Part shown: positions 18,368 to 26,868 of the stretch, in pieces
How the letters are laid out: each line of letters starts with the position of its first letter
Numbering within the stretch: position 1 is the stretch's first letter
NCBI RefSeq assembly: GCF_900108945.1
Contig: NZ_FNYE01000018.1
Span: 1 to 64,000 of the forward strand
Direction: 5' to 3'
DNA: 64,000 nt
From: Paraburkholderia diazotrophica
Lineage (GTDB): Bacteria > Pseudomonadota > Gammaproteobacteria > Burkholderiales > Burkholderiaceae
Program-made: the position numbers and the translations under genes
The notes under the pieces: model-generated
Told to the model about the DNA's origin: nothing
Database searches by the model: none
The model's input: the letters and a program-made list of their open reading frames with translations, nothing else

Positions 18368-19143
18368 CGCCGCTTCTGAGCGCACGCGCGCTCACCAAAC
18401 AATATGGCGGCCGCAACGGTTGCCGCAACGTCAGCTTCGATCTCTATCCGGGCGAAGTGCTGTGCATCGTCGGCGAATCGGGTTCGGGCAAATCGACGCT
18501 GCTGAACACGCTCGCGCTGCGCATGAGCGCCGATGCCGGTACGCTGCATTATGCGAGCGCGCATGGCGGCATGGACGATCGACTCGATCTGCTCGCGTTG
18601 TCGGAGCCGCGCAAGCGTCTTTTGATGCGCACCGAGTGGGGCTTCGTGCAGCAGAATCCGCGCGACGGTTTGCGCAACGGCGTGTCGGCGGGCGCGAATA
18701 TCGGCGAGCCGTTGATGGCTGTCGGCGCGCGCCACTACGGCAAGATTCGCGATACGGCGACGCAATGGATGTCGCGCGTCGAGCTCGACGCATCGCGTAT
18801 CGATGAACTGCCGTCGGCGTTTTCGGGCGGCATGCAGCAGCGTCTGCAGATCGCGCGCAATCTCGTGACGGGCCCGCGGCTCGTGTTCATGGACGAACCT
18901 ACGGCGGGTCTCGACGTATCCGTGCAGGCGCGCCTGCTCGATCTGCTGCGCACGCTGACGTCGACGCTGCATCTGTCCGTGCTGATCGTCACGCACGACA
19001 TCGGCGTGGCGCGTCTGCTCGCGCATCGGCTGATGGTGATGCAAGGCGGCGAAGTGGTCGAGGCGGGTCTCACGGATCAAGTCCTCGACGACCCGCAGCA
19101 CCCGTACACGCAGACGCTCGTCTCTTCCGTTCTTCCCGTTTGA
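18364..19143 (+). CDS. phnK: C-P lyase ABC-type ATPase PhnK
   Basis: 259-residue ABC ATPase that docks on the PhnGHIJ core rather than on a membrane transporter. Walker A GESGSGKST (Lys43), Q-loop FVQQNPRDGLR, signature FSGGMQQRLQIARNL, Walker B LVFMDEPTAGLD and H-loop VTHDIG are complete. Starts inside the phnJ stop (ATGA). No permease genes are nearby, as expected for PhnK. Confidence 0.93.
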   Translation: MTPLLSARALTKQYGGRNGCRNVSFDLYPGEVLCIVGESGSGKSTLLNTLALRMSADAGTLHYASAHGGMDDRLDLLALSEPRKRLLMRTEWGFVQQNPRDGLRNGVSAGANIGEPLMAVGARHYGKIRDTATQWMSRVELDASRIDELPSAFSGGMQQRLQIARNLVTGPRLVFMDEPTAGLDVSVQARLLDLLRTLTSTLHLSVLIVTHDIGVARLLAHRLMVMQGGEVVEAGLTDQVLDDPQHPYTQTLVSSVLPV

Positions 19144-19153
19144 GGTCCTGGCG

Positions 19154-19909
19154 ATGACAACGTCAATCGAAACATCGTTCGTCGACAACAAAGCGCTGAT
19201 GCTGCGCGCCGTCAATATCGGCAAGACGTTCACGCTGCACGGCCAGGGCGGCGTGCAGATCGAAGCGCTCGCGGGCGTGTCGCTCGACGTCGTGCGCGGC
19301 GAATGCGTGGTGCTGGTGGGGCCGTCGGGCGCGGGCAAGAGCACGTTCCTGCGCTGCCTGTACGGCAACTATCTGGCGAGCGCGGGCACGATCGCGATCC
19401 GCGACGAAGCGCACGAAGCGAAGCACGTGCGGATCACGGGCGCCGAGCCGCGCGACGTGCTGTATTTGCGGCGCAGCGTCGTCGGCTACGTGAGCCAGTT
19501 CCTGCGCGTGATTCCGCGCGTAAGTGCGCTCGATCTCGTCGCCGAGCCGCTCGTCTCGCGCGGCGTCGATGAAAATGAAGCGCATGAGCGCGCCGCCGCA
19601 TTGCTCGCGCGGCTCAACGTGCCGGAACGTTTATGGCCGCTCGCGCCCGCGACGTTTTCGGGCGGCGAGCAGCAGCGCGTGAATATCGCGCGCGGCCTGA
19701 TCGCGGAACATCCCGTGCTGCTACTCGACGAACCGACGGCTTCACTCGATGCGGAGAACCGCGACATCGTCGCGGACCTGATCGTCGAAGCGCGCGAGCG
19801 CGGCGCGGCCATCGTCGGCATCTTCCATGACGAAGACACGCGCGCGAAAGTCGCCACGCGACGGCTCGAACTGCGTCCACCGCTGCGTCATACACCGGCA
19901 CTACACTGA
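19154..19909 (+). CDS. phnL: C-P lyase ABC-type ATPase PhnL
   Basis: 251-residue ABC ATPase, second nucleotide-binding subunit of the C-P lyase system. Walker A GPSGAGKST (Lys62), Q-loop YVSQFLRVIPRVSALDLVAEPL (a PhnL-specific stretch), signature FSGGEQQRVNIARGL, Walker B LLLDEPTASLDAENR and H-loop IFHDED. GAGG precedes the start; ten bases separate it from phnK. Confidence 0.92.
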   Translation: MTTSIETSFVDNKALMLRAVNIGKTFTLHGQGGVQIEALAGVSLDVVRGECVVLVGPSGAGKSTFLRCLYGNYLASAGTIAIRDEAHEAKHVRITGAEPRDVLYLRRSVVGYVSQFLRVIPRVSALDLVAEPLVSRGVDENEAHERAAALLARLNVPERLWPLAPATFSGGEQQRVNIARGLIAEHPVLLLDEPTASLDAENRDIVADLIVEARERGAAIVGIFHDEDTRAKVATRRLELRPPLRHTPALH

Positions 19910-19934
19910 TATCGATCGGATACGGAGCACCCAG

Positions 19935-21068
19935 ATGTTGATCAAGAACGCTCGCGTCGTGACGCGGGACGAAGTTTTCAACGGCGTCGTGCAGGTCGAA
20001 GACGGCGTGATTCGCGATGTCGCGCGCGGCACCACATCCGCCGCCGACGCCCAGGACTGGGACGGCGACTACCTGTTGCCGGGCCTGATCGAACTGCATA
20101 CGGACAATCTCGAGAAGCATCTGGTGCCGCGTCCGGGCGTCGAATGGAATACGGATGCCGCGTTCGTGATCCACGACGCGCAGGTGGCGGCCGCCGGCAT
20201 CACGACGGTGTTCGATGCGCTCGCGATCGGCTCGCGATCGAACGTCGGCTTGCGCGGCCGCGATACGCAGACGCGTTGCGCGCAGGCGCTGCAGCGCTTC
20301 TCCGAGCGCAAGCTGCTGCGCGCCGAGCACTTCCTGCATCTGCGCTGCGAGATCGCGACGCCCGATGTCGTCGAAGTGTTCGATACGCTGAAGGACCATC
20401 CGCTGCTGCGTCTCGCTTCCGTGATGGATCACACGCCCGGCCAGCGCCAATGGCACGACCGCGAGCAATGGCGCCGCTTCCAGGAGCGCCACGGCAAGAT
20501 GACGGACGAACACGTGGCCGCGACGCTCGTCGCGCTCGAAGACGAACAGCAGCGCTTCGCAGACCGGCATCGCCATGAGATCGTCGAGCGCTGCAAGGCG
20601 CTGGGCGTGCCCGTCGCGAGCCACGACGACACGCTCGTCGAGCACGTGCGGCAGGCCGCTGACGAGGGCATCGTACTCGCCGAATTCCCGACCACGCGCG
20701 TCGCCGCCGAAGCGGCGCACCGTCACGGCATCGCGACGATCATGGGCGCGCCGAACATCGTGCGCGGCGGCTCGCACTCGGGCAACGTGTCGGCGCTGGA
20801 GCTGGCGAAGGCGGGGCTGCTCGATATCCTCTCGTCCGACTACGTGCCGTCGAGCCTGCTGACGGCCGCCTTCGAGCTTGTGGACAAGGCCGACTGGTCG
20901 CTGCCGCAGGCGATGGCAACCGTGTCGGCGGAACCGGCGCGCACGGCCGGCCTGCATGACCGCGGCGCGATCGAAATCGGGCTGCGCGCGGATTTCGTCC
21001 GCGTGACGATGCTGGATGCATTGCCCGTCCCGCGCGCAACATACCGCGCGGGTGAGCGGATCGTTTGA
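19935..21068 (+). CDS. phnM: RPnTP hydrolase PhnM (amidohydrolase superfamily)
   Basis: 377 residues; removes pyrophosphate from 5-triphosphoribosyl phosphonate to give the PhnJ substrate. Family motifs: LLPGLIELHTDNLEKHLVPRPGVEW, MDHTPGQRQW, VASHDDTLVEHV, LAEFPTTRVAAEAA, MGAPNIVRGGSHSGN and LSSDYVPSSL. The start MLIKNARVVTRDEVF with GGAG upstream is preferred over an upstream in-frame ATG at 19827, which lies inside phnL. Last gene of the operon. Confidence 0.94.
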   Translation: MLIKNARVVTRDEVFNGVVQVEDGVIRDVARGTTSAADAQDWDGDYLLPGLIELHTDNLEKHLVPRPGVEWNTDAAFVIHDAQVAAAGITTVFDALAIGSRSNVGLRGRDTQTRCAQALQRFSERKLLRAEHFLHLRCEIATPDVVEVFDTLKDHPLLRLASVMDHTPGQRQWHDREQWRRFQERHGKMTDEHVAATLVALEDEQQRFADRHRHEIVERCKALGVPVASHDDTLVEHVRQAADEGIVLAEFPTTRVAAEAAHRHGIATIMGAPNIVRGGSHSGNVSALELAKAGLLDILSSDYVPSSLLTAAFELVDKADWSLPQAMATVSAEPARTAGLHDRGAIEIGLRADFVRVTMLDALPVPRATYRAGERIV

Positions 21069-21499
21069 TAAGCGCCACCTGATAGCGTGTTCGATACGGC
21101 TTCTGTACGGGCCGCCCGGCCCGTCTCGGCCCGTTCGGGTCGCTGAGCGAAAGCACTGATGGAAAAGCGTTTGCCGCACTGCCGCATGAGCGGCAAGCGC
21201 TCCCGCCAAAAGCGCCCCGCCGCGTCGCGCGTGCCAGTCGGCGGCTGTCGATCGGAGGCTGTCGATTGGCTTTCGGCTCGTCTTCTTGCCCCATATCACA
21301 AAACCGCCCTTTAGAGGCAATACTCCTGTGCCATCCGGTGTTTCACTAGCACCGCAAATATTTTGATTTGTTAAGCTTGGCGCGCGCTGCTGGCGGCTGG
21401 CCAGCGGCCATAGACAAGCCCGGACACAACGGCCGGGCATCGTCGCGCAGCGGCACGACCGCATGCGGGACACTTCGAACCACTCCCGGGAGTACATCA
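21069..21499. other. 431-bp intergenic region after phnM
   Basis: No gene seen. A GC hairpin (ACGGGCC/GGCCCGT, 21107-21124) lies 39 bp after the phnM stop without a U-run, perhaps the operon end. GGCTGTCGAT occurs twice around 21240-21265. The part from 21290 to 21380 is AT-richer and probably contains the promoter of the downstream binding-protein gene. Confidence 0.5.
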
Positions 21500-22282
21500 G
21501 TGAAAAAACTGCTTGCGGCTTTGACGGTTGCCCTGCTCGCCACCGTTTCGATCGGCGCACACGCAAAAGACTGGACCACCATCCGTTTCGGCGTCGACGC
21601 CAGCTATCCGCCGTTTGAATCGAAGGGCTCCGACGGCAAGCTGGTCGGCTTCGACATCGATCTCGGCAACGAGATCTGCGCGCGCCTGAAGGCGAAGTGC
21701 GTGTGGGTCGAGAACGACTTCGACGGCATGATCCCGGCGCTGAAGGCGAAGAAGTTCGACGGCGTGCTGTCGTCGATGTCGATGACGCCGCAACGCGCCG
21801 AACAGATCGCTTTCTCGTCGAAGCTGTTCAACACGCCGACGCGCCTCGTCGCGAAGAAGGGCTCGAACATCCTGCCGACGGCGGAATCGCTGTCGGGCAA
21901 GTCGGTCGGCGTCGAACAGGGCACGATCCAGGAAACGTACGCAAAGACCTACTGGGAGCCGAAGGGCGCGAAGGTCGTGCCGTACCAGAACCAGGACCAG
22001 GTTTATGCTGACCTGATCTCGGGCCGTCTGGACGCTGCGCTGCAAGACGCCGTGCAGGCTGAAATCGGCTTCCTGAAGACGCCGCGCGGCGCGGGCTTCC
22101 AGTTCGTCGGCAAGGATCTCGAAGACAAGAAGATCCTGGGCGAAGGCGCTGGCATCGGCATGCGCAAGGAAGACACCGATCTGAAGGCGAAGGTCGACAA
22201 GGCCATCGCCGACATCATCAAGGACGGCACGTACAAGAAGATCGAGAAGAAGTACTTCGACTTCGACGTGTACGGCGGCTGA
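21500..22282 (+). CDS. Periplasmic amino-acid-binding protein of an ABC transporter (ArgT/HisJ type)
   Basis: 260-residue SBP_bac_3 protein with a Sec signal peptide (KKLLAALTVALLATVSIGAHA). Mature motifs: IRFGVDASYPPFESKG, LVGFDIDLGNEICARLKAKC, FDGVLSSMSMTPQRAEQIAFS and GVEQGTIQETYAKTYW, as in lysine/arginine/ornithine- or histidine-binding proteins. The GTG start is supported by GGGAG eight bases upstream. No permease or ATPase is adjacent; a strong terminator follows directly, so the gene is monocistronic. Exact ligand unknown. Confidence 0.87.
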   Translation: MKKLLAALTVALLATVSIGAHAKDWTTIRFGVDASYPPFESKGSDGKLVGFDIDLGNEICARLKAKCVWVENDFDGMIPALKAKKFDGVLSSMSMTPQRAEQIAFSSKLFNTPTRLVAKKGSNILPTAESLSGKSVGVEQGTIQETYAKTYWEPKGAKVVPYQNQDQVYADLISGRLDAALQDAVQAEIGFLKTPRGAGFQFVGKDLEDKKILGEGAGIGMRKEDTDLKAKVDKAIADIIKDGTYKKIEKKYFDFDVYGG

Positions 22283-22335
22283 TCGTCGCCGCATCGCGCG
22301 AGGCACGCAGCGCCGCGCCTCGCGACGCTACGCAG

Positions 22336-22367
22336 ACGGGCTCCCTTCGGAGCCCGTTTCGTTTTTT
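22336..22367 (+). terminator. Intrinsic terminator after the binding-protein gene
   Basis: Stem ACGGGCTCC/GGAGCCCGT (9 bp, loop CTTC) followed by TTCGTTTTTT. A textbook Rho-independent terminator 54 bp after the stop codon. Confidence 0.9.
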
Positions 22368-22531
22368 GGCCCAGGCAACGAGCCGCCCCGTTCGCCCGCG
22401 CCGCCCAAATGGGCTAAGATCGAACGGTTCATCGGCGCGATCGTTGATTTGTTGTGCGCGCCACCGTTTTCAGCCTCATCCCTTTGCAACTACAGCGCAC
22501 GTTCCGCGTCGTTCGCAGCGCCACATCGATC

Positions 22532-23647
22532 ATGCAAACCCACAATCATCCGCTGATTTCCCCGACCCTCGGCACCGCTCGCAGCCTGACGAGCTTCCAC
22601 TACGGTCCGAGCGGCAGCCAGAAGGTCTATATCCAGTCGTCGCTGCACGCGGACGAGCTGCCCGGCATGCTGGTGTCGTGGGCGCTGCGCCGCAAGCTCG
22701 AAGCGCTCGAAGCCGCGGGCAAGCTGCGCGGCGAAGTCGTCGTCGTGCCCGTCGCGAACCCGATCGGGCTGAACCAGCATGTGCTCGGGCTGCTCGCCGG
22801 CCGCTTCGAAACGAACACCGCGCAGAACTTCAATCGCAACTTCTACAACCTGTTCGATCTGATCGAGCCCGTGATCGAAGAGCGTCTGACGGGCGACGCG
22901 GACCAGAACCGCATGATCGTCCGCCAGGCGATGCGCGAAGCGCTAGACACGCAAAAGCCCCGCACCGAAATCGAATCGCAGCGTCTCGCGCTGCAACAGC
23001 TGTCGTACGACGCGGACATCGTGCTCGACCTGCATTGCGACTGGGAAGCGGCGCTGCATCTGTACACGAACCCGGACCTGTGGCCCGACGTCGAGCCGCT
23101 CGCGCGCTATCTGGATTCGAAAGCGTCGCTGCTCGCAGTCGATTCCGTCGGCAATCCGTTCGATGAGATTCACAGCTTCTGCTGGTCCGAACTGCGCACG
23201 CGCGTCGGCGACCGCTTCCCGATTCCGAACGGCTCGATCTCGGTGACGATCGAGTTGCGCAGCCAGCGCGACGTCTCATACGAGTTCGCCGAGCACGACG
23301 CGCAAGGCATCATCGAATACCTGACGCATCGCGGCCTGATCGCGGGCGAAGCCGCGCCGCTGCCGCCGCTCGAGTTCGCCGCGACGCCGCTCGCAGGCAC
23401 CGAGCCGATCGTGACGCCCGCAAGCGGCGTCGTCGTGTATCGCCAGGAAGTGGGCAAGTGGGTCGAAGCGGGCGAGCCCGTCGCCGATATCGTCGATCCG
23501 CTGACGAACCGCGTCGTCACACTCAAGACGAACGTGGCGGGCGTGATGTACGCGCGCCATCTGTCGCGCTTTGCCCAGGCCGGAATGGAGATCGCGCGCA
23601 TTGCGGGCGCGAAGGCGTATCGCACGGGGCAATTGCTGTCGGCATAA
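22532..23647 (+). CDS. AstE/aspartoacylase-family zinc hydrolase (M14-like)
   Basis: 371-residue succinylglutamate desuccinylase/aspartoacylase-like protein. Zinc ligands HxxE occur as SSLHADELPG (His39, Glu42) and the third in VLDLHCDWEAALH. NFNRNF also fits the family. The last 90 residues form a barrel-like domain (TPASGVVVYRQEVGKWVEAGEPVADIVDPLTN) seen in this subgroup. It follows an amino-acid-type binding protein but is separated by a terminator. Substrate unknown, probably an N-acyl amino acid. The start MQTHNHPL is chosen by homology-like N-terminus; the frame is open 26 codons upstream. Confidence 0.8.
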   Translation: MQTHNHPLISPTLGTARSLTSFHYGPSGSQKVYIQSSLHADELPGMLVSWALRRKLEALEAAGKLRGEVVVVPVANPIGLNQHVLGLLAGRFETNTAQNFNRNFYNLFDLIEPVIEERLTGDADQNRMIVRQAMREALDTQKPRTEIESQRLALQQLSYDADIVLDLHCDWEAALHLYTNPDLWPDVEPLARYLDSKASLLAVDSVGNPFDEIHSFCWSELRTRVGDRFPIPNGSISVTIELRSQRDVSYEFAEHDAQGIIEYLTHRGLIAGEAAPLPPLEFAATPLAGTEPIVTPASGVVVYRQEVGKWVEAGEPVADIVDPLTNRVVTLKTNVAGVMYARHLSRFAQAGMEIARIAGAKAYRTGQLLSA

Positions 23648-23683
23648 GGATGCCGTGCGGCGAGCGCCGCCTCGCTTCGCAAC

Positions 23684-23716
23684 GAATCGCCCGCCTTGCG
23701 CGGGCGATTCTGTTTG
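23684..23716 (+). terminator. Intrinsic terminator after the AstE-like gene
   Basis: Stem GAATCGCCCGC/GCGGGCGATTC (11 bp, 5-nt loop) followed by TGTTT. Strong stem with a short U-run, 36 bp after the stop codon. Confidence 0.75.
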
Positions 23717-23954
23717 CAGCGCTTGAAGCGCTTGTGCGCTTGCGCGCCTGTCAACGGCGCCGCGCAGCGCATATGCACAGGTTCGCGCACAAGCCTTTCG
23801 TACGCGAATGATCATCTGTCGCATTTGTACGACAAATCTATTAGAAATATTTACTGTCATATTGCTTTCTCTTGCTCCCTATAAATTTCCGCCCGTCGCG
23901 CGACCTGCCGGAGAGCCAGGCTCGCGATTGCACCTTAAAAACCGGAGAAAGCTT

Positions 23955-25121
23955 TTGAACAAGAAGATCATTACCACCGCTCTACTCGCCTCGGCTTTTG
24001 CAGGCTCCGCACACGCACAAAGCAGCGTCACGCTGTATGGCCTGATCGACGCTGGTATCAGCTACGCGAATCACTCGAAGACGGCATCAGGCGGCTCGGA
24101 AAAGCTGTTCAAGTATGACGACGGCGTCGCGCAAGGCAGCCGTTGGGGCCTGCGCGGCACGGAAGACCTGGGCGGCGGCCTGAAGGCACTGTTCGTGCTG
24201 GAAAGCGGCTTCAACAGCGGCAACGGTACGTCGGGCCAGGGCGGCGCGCTGTTCGGCCGCCAGGCGTATGTCGGTGTGTCGAAGGATGGCATCGGCTCGC
24301 TGACGTTCGGTCGTCAATATTCGTTCTCGACCGACTACTTGGGCGGCAACTATTCGACGGGCGGCCTGACGGTTGCCGGTAACTACGCTTACCACATCAA
24401 CGACGTCGACCAGCTGACGTCGAGCCGCATCAACAACGCAGTCAAGTTCAGCAGCGCGAACTTCGCGGGCTTCACGTTCGGTGCGATGTACGGCTTCTCG
24501 AACTCGACGGCATTCGCCGGCGCACCGGCATCGGGCACGGCGGCTAATCCCGTCGCAGGCTCGTCGCGCGCGTACAGCTTCGGCCTGAACTACGCGAACG
24601 GCCCGATCGGCCTCGGCGCAGCGTACACGGACATCCGCTTCCCGAGCCAGGCAACGCCCGCCTTCTCGACGTCGATCGCAAACGTCGGCACGGGCACCGT
24701 GCGCGACCTGCGCACGTTCGGCCTCGGCGGCCGCTACATCATCGGACCGGCTACGCTCTACGCGCTGTGGACGAACACGCACTTGGAGCCGATCACGGGC
24801 GCATCGACGACGTTCAACAACTATGAAGGCGGCGTCAAGTACGCGTTCACGCCGGCGCTGGCAGGCGGCCTCGGCTACACGTACTCGCAACTGACGGGCG
24901 CGACGCATGGCCACTTCAACCAGGTGGACGCAAGCGTCGACTACGCACTGTCGAAGCGCACCGATGTCTACGCGCTCGCGATCTATCAAGACGCGTCGGG
25001 CAAGACGGGTACCACGCCGATCCAGGCTCAGATCGGTTCGTCGACGTCGTACTTCAACACGTCGGGTTCGGGTTCGCAGAACCAGCTGGCGTTCCGCGTC
25101 GGCATGCGCCACAAGTTCTAA
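23955..25121 (+). CDS. Gram-negative porin (trimeric, OmpC-like of beta-proteobacteria)
   Basis: 388-residue outer-membrane porin. Signal peptide (KKIITTALLASAFAGSAHAQ), first strand SSVTLYGLIDAGISY, the motif SRWGLRGTEDLGGGLKALFVLESGF, the following loop and LFGRQAYVGVSKDGIGSLTFGRQY, and the C-terminal strand LAFRVGMRHKF ending in Phe are all family hallmarks. The start is TTG, supported by GGAG seven bases upstream and by the position of the signal peptide. The 5' region is unusually AT-rich. Flanked by terminators, so monocistronic. Confidence 0.93.
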   Translation: MNKKIITTALLASAFAGSAHAQSSVTLYGLIDAGISYANHSKTASGGSEKLFKYDDGVAQGSRWGLRGTEDLGGGLKALFVLESGFNSGNGTSGQGGALFGRQAYVGVSKDGIGSLTFGRQYSFSTDYLGGNYSTGGLTVAGNYAYHINDVDQLTSSRINNAVKFSSANFAGFTFGAMYGFSNSTAFAGAPASGTAANPVAGSSRAYSFGLNYANGPIGLGAAYTDIRFPSQATPAFSTSIANVGTGTVRDLRTFGLGGRYIIGPATLYALWTNTHLEPITGASTTFNNYEGGVKYAFTPALAGGLGYTYSQLTGATHGHFNQVDASVDYALSKRTDVYALAIYQDASGKTGTTPIQAQIGSSTSYFNTSGSGSQNQLAFRVGMRHKF

Positions 25122-25183
25122 GCTGTGCCGCGAAGCGAGGTGCCGCTGGGCACTTCGCTTCCGCGCAGATGGACTGGATGGAG

Positions 25184-25213
25184 AACGCTCCGCTCGCAGA
25201 GCGTTTTCTTTTT
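25184..25213 (+). terminator. Intrinsic terminator after the porin gene
   Basis: AACGCTC/GAGCGTT stem (7 bp, 8-nt loop) with a following T-rich run (TTTTCTTTTTC). Confidence 0.8.
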
Positions 25214-25239
25214 CTGATGCGCCACTGCGCGTCGCGGCG

Positions 25240-25467
25240 CTAGTCCGGCGTCACGAATATCCGTATCTCCCCGTTCGGCGTCGGCATGGTGAAGTCGCAC
25301 GTGCGGCCCGCGCGCACGTCGAAGAGCAGCCGGTCGAGCCGTTCGACCTGCGCCGCCTTTTCGCCCGCGGTCAACCCAACGGCGTCATCCGAATCCTTCA
25401 GCAGCGCCTGCCGCGCGGTCAGAATGCGTGCGACCGCGCTCGATCTCGATACGAAAACCTCTTCCAT
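25240..25467 (-). CDS. Small conserved-type protein, unknown function
   Basis: 75 residues beginning MEEVFVSRSSAVARILTARQALL and ending GEIRIFVTPD. Soluble, with alternating charged and hydrophobic residues; one Cys. AAGGA lies about ten bases upstream of the ATG (a GTG one codon earlier is better spaced). Convergent with the porin. Coding bias and the tidy start favour a real gene; no family recognised. Confidence 0.5.
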   Translation of the reverse strand: MEEVFVSRSSAVARILTARQALLKDSDDAVGLTAGEKAAQVERLDRLLFDVRAGRTCDFTMPTPNGEIRIFVTPD

Positions 25468-25765
25468 CACGGATACATCCTTCAGGCGCGGTCATATGAA
25501 AACGCCGCACGCCGCGCCAGCTACGTTCAAAAGCACTGCGCCCGCCTTTACGCCGGCGCGTGATGATTTTATGGGGATGCGGGAATTCCTGCCGCGATGC
25601 GTACACGAACGCACTCGCGCGCGGCTCGGTGCCATGCGTCGAACGGCCGTCGTCGAAGCGGACGCGACCCAACGCCGCAACACCTGTTCCCGGACATGGC
25701 GTGCCAACCGGCCCGCCGTCCGATCTGTTACGCTGCGCCCTTTCCCTCAGCCTGAATCTGTGAAG
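25468..25765. other. 298-bp intergenic region
   Basis: Lies between divergently transcribed small genes. Slightly AT-enriched around 25560-25590. No motif, repeat or gene recognised. Confidence 0.4.
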
Positions 25766-26152
25766 ATGGAAATTCCATTCAACGAACGCGGCGTCTCGGT
25801 CACGCGCAATGCCTTGTCGGCGGCCGGCCAGGTTTTTCCGTTGCGCGACATCCGGAACGTGCGCGTCGTCACCGTGTACAAGAACAAGGTCCTGCCGTAC
25901 GCGATTTCGCTGATCGGCGCAGCGGGCGCGGTTGTCGGCGGCATCTATGCGTCGCCCGCGGGCATCGTGTGCGGCGTGATGCTGATCGTGGTCGGCTGGC
26001 TCACGTGGCGCACGCAGGACGTCACGCATCGCCTGATGATCCAGACTGGCGACGCCGAACGCGAAGCGTTGTCCAGCATCGACCTGCCGTTCGTCGAGCG
26101 CGTCGCGCAGACGGTCCGTGAGGCGCTCGCCGCCCCTGCGCAGAAGAACTGA
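25766..26152 (+). CDS. DUF6232-like membrane protein
   Basis: 128 residues starting MEIPFNERGVSVTRNALSAAGQVFPLRDIRNVRVV. Two central hydrophobic segments (PYAISLIGAAGAVVGGIYA, GIVCGVMLIVVGWLTW) are flanked by soluble parts. The arrangement (short N-terminal beta segment, two helices, C-terminal segment on the same side) resembles the DUF6232 family. Function unknown. The ribosome binding site is weak; a GTG two codons upstream is possible. Confidence 0.65.
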   Translation: MEIPFNERGVSVTRNALSAAGQVFPLRDIRNVRVVTVYKNKVLPYAISLIGAAGAVVGGIYASPAGIVCGVMLIVVGWLTWRTQDVTHRLMIQTGDAEREALSSIDLPFVERVAQTVREALAAPAQKN

Positions 26153-26291
26153 CGACCCACGACTGCACGCGCCGTCTTTACGGAAAATTGACGGCGCCCG
26201 CGGTTCCTTTTTTCACGAGCTTGAGATGCTGCCCGCTACAGTGGACGCGTCTCAACAGCCGCGCCGCCAATCACGCGGCGGCGCATCGACG

Positions 26292-26636
26292 ATGCAATCG
26301 CAACCCATCCTCGCTTCATCGCGCGCCGCTTCGCGCCGCACGCCGGCCACGGACCGCGCGCAGCAACCGGCGTTGTCCCTCGTGACGATCGACGTGACCG
26401 TGCCGGGCACCTCGTCGGCGTCGGGCCGCCGTGCATTGCAGAAAGCGCTCGGCGAAGGCTCGCGTCTCTTCGTGATCGACCTCGACAAACGCAACGCGTG
26501 CATCACCTTTCGCATCGATGTGATGGCGCGCAGCGTCGGCGATGTGGTCGGCGCACTCGCGGGCGCACTGCGCCGCGCCACCATCGGCCGCGTGCACGCC
26601 GTCTGCGTCACGCATCCGATCGCGCGACGCCACTGA
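26292..26636 (+). CDS. Hypothetical protein
   Basis: About 114 residues: a basic Ala/Arg-rich N-terminus followed by an alternating strand/helix region (SLVTIDVTVPG, RLFVIDLDKRNACITFRIDV, VGDVVGALAGALRRATIGRVHAVCVTHP) that looks like a small alpha/beta domain. An earlier ATG at 26226 would lengthen it. No recognised family and no good ribosome binding site, so the start is uncertain. Confidence 0.45.
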   Translation: MQSQPILASSRAASRRTPATDRAQQPALSLVTIDVTVPGTSSASGRRALQKALGEGSRLFVIDLDKRNACITFRIDVMARSVGDVVGALAGALRRATIGRVHAVCVTHPIARRH

Positions 26637-26868
26637 CCGGGCGCCGCGGCGAACAGGCGCGACGCCGCGCCACGTACACACATTTTTGCAGGTGGCTCAG
26701 ACCGCGCGCGTAGAGTCGGCGGTCCTGTCATCTCGCGTGCCCTTGCGCCAGGCCAACCGCGCATTGCGAACGAAAAGCCGTCCGCGTTCGCCGAAACCTG
26801 AAGCGCCACGCCTGCCCTGCGGAGCGTGGCTGTCGCCGGGACCACGCATTTTCTGCAAGGTGTGTGCG

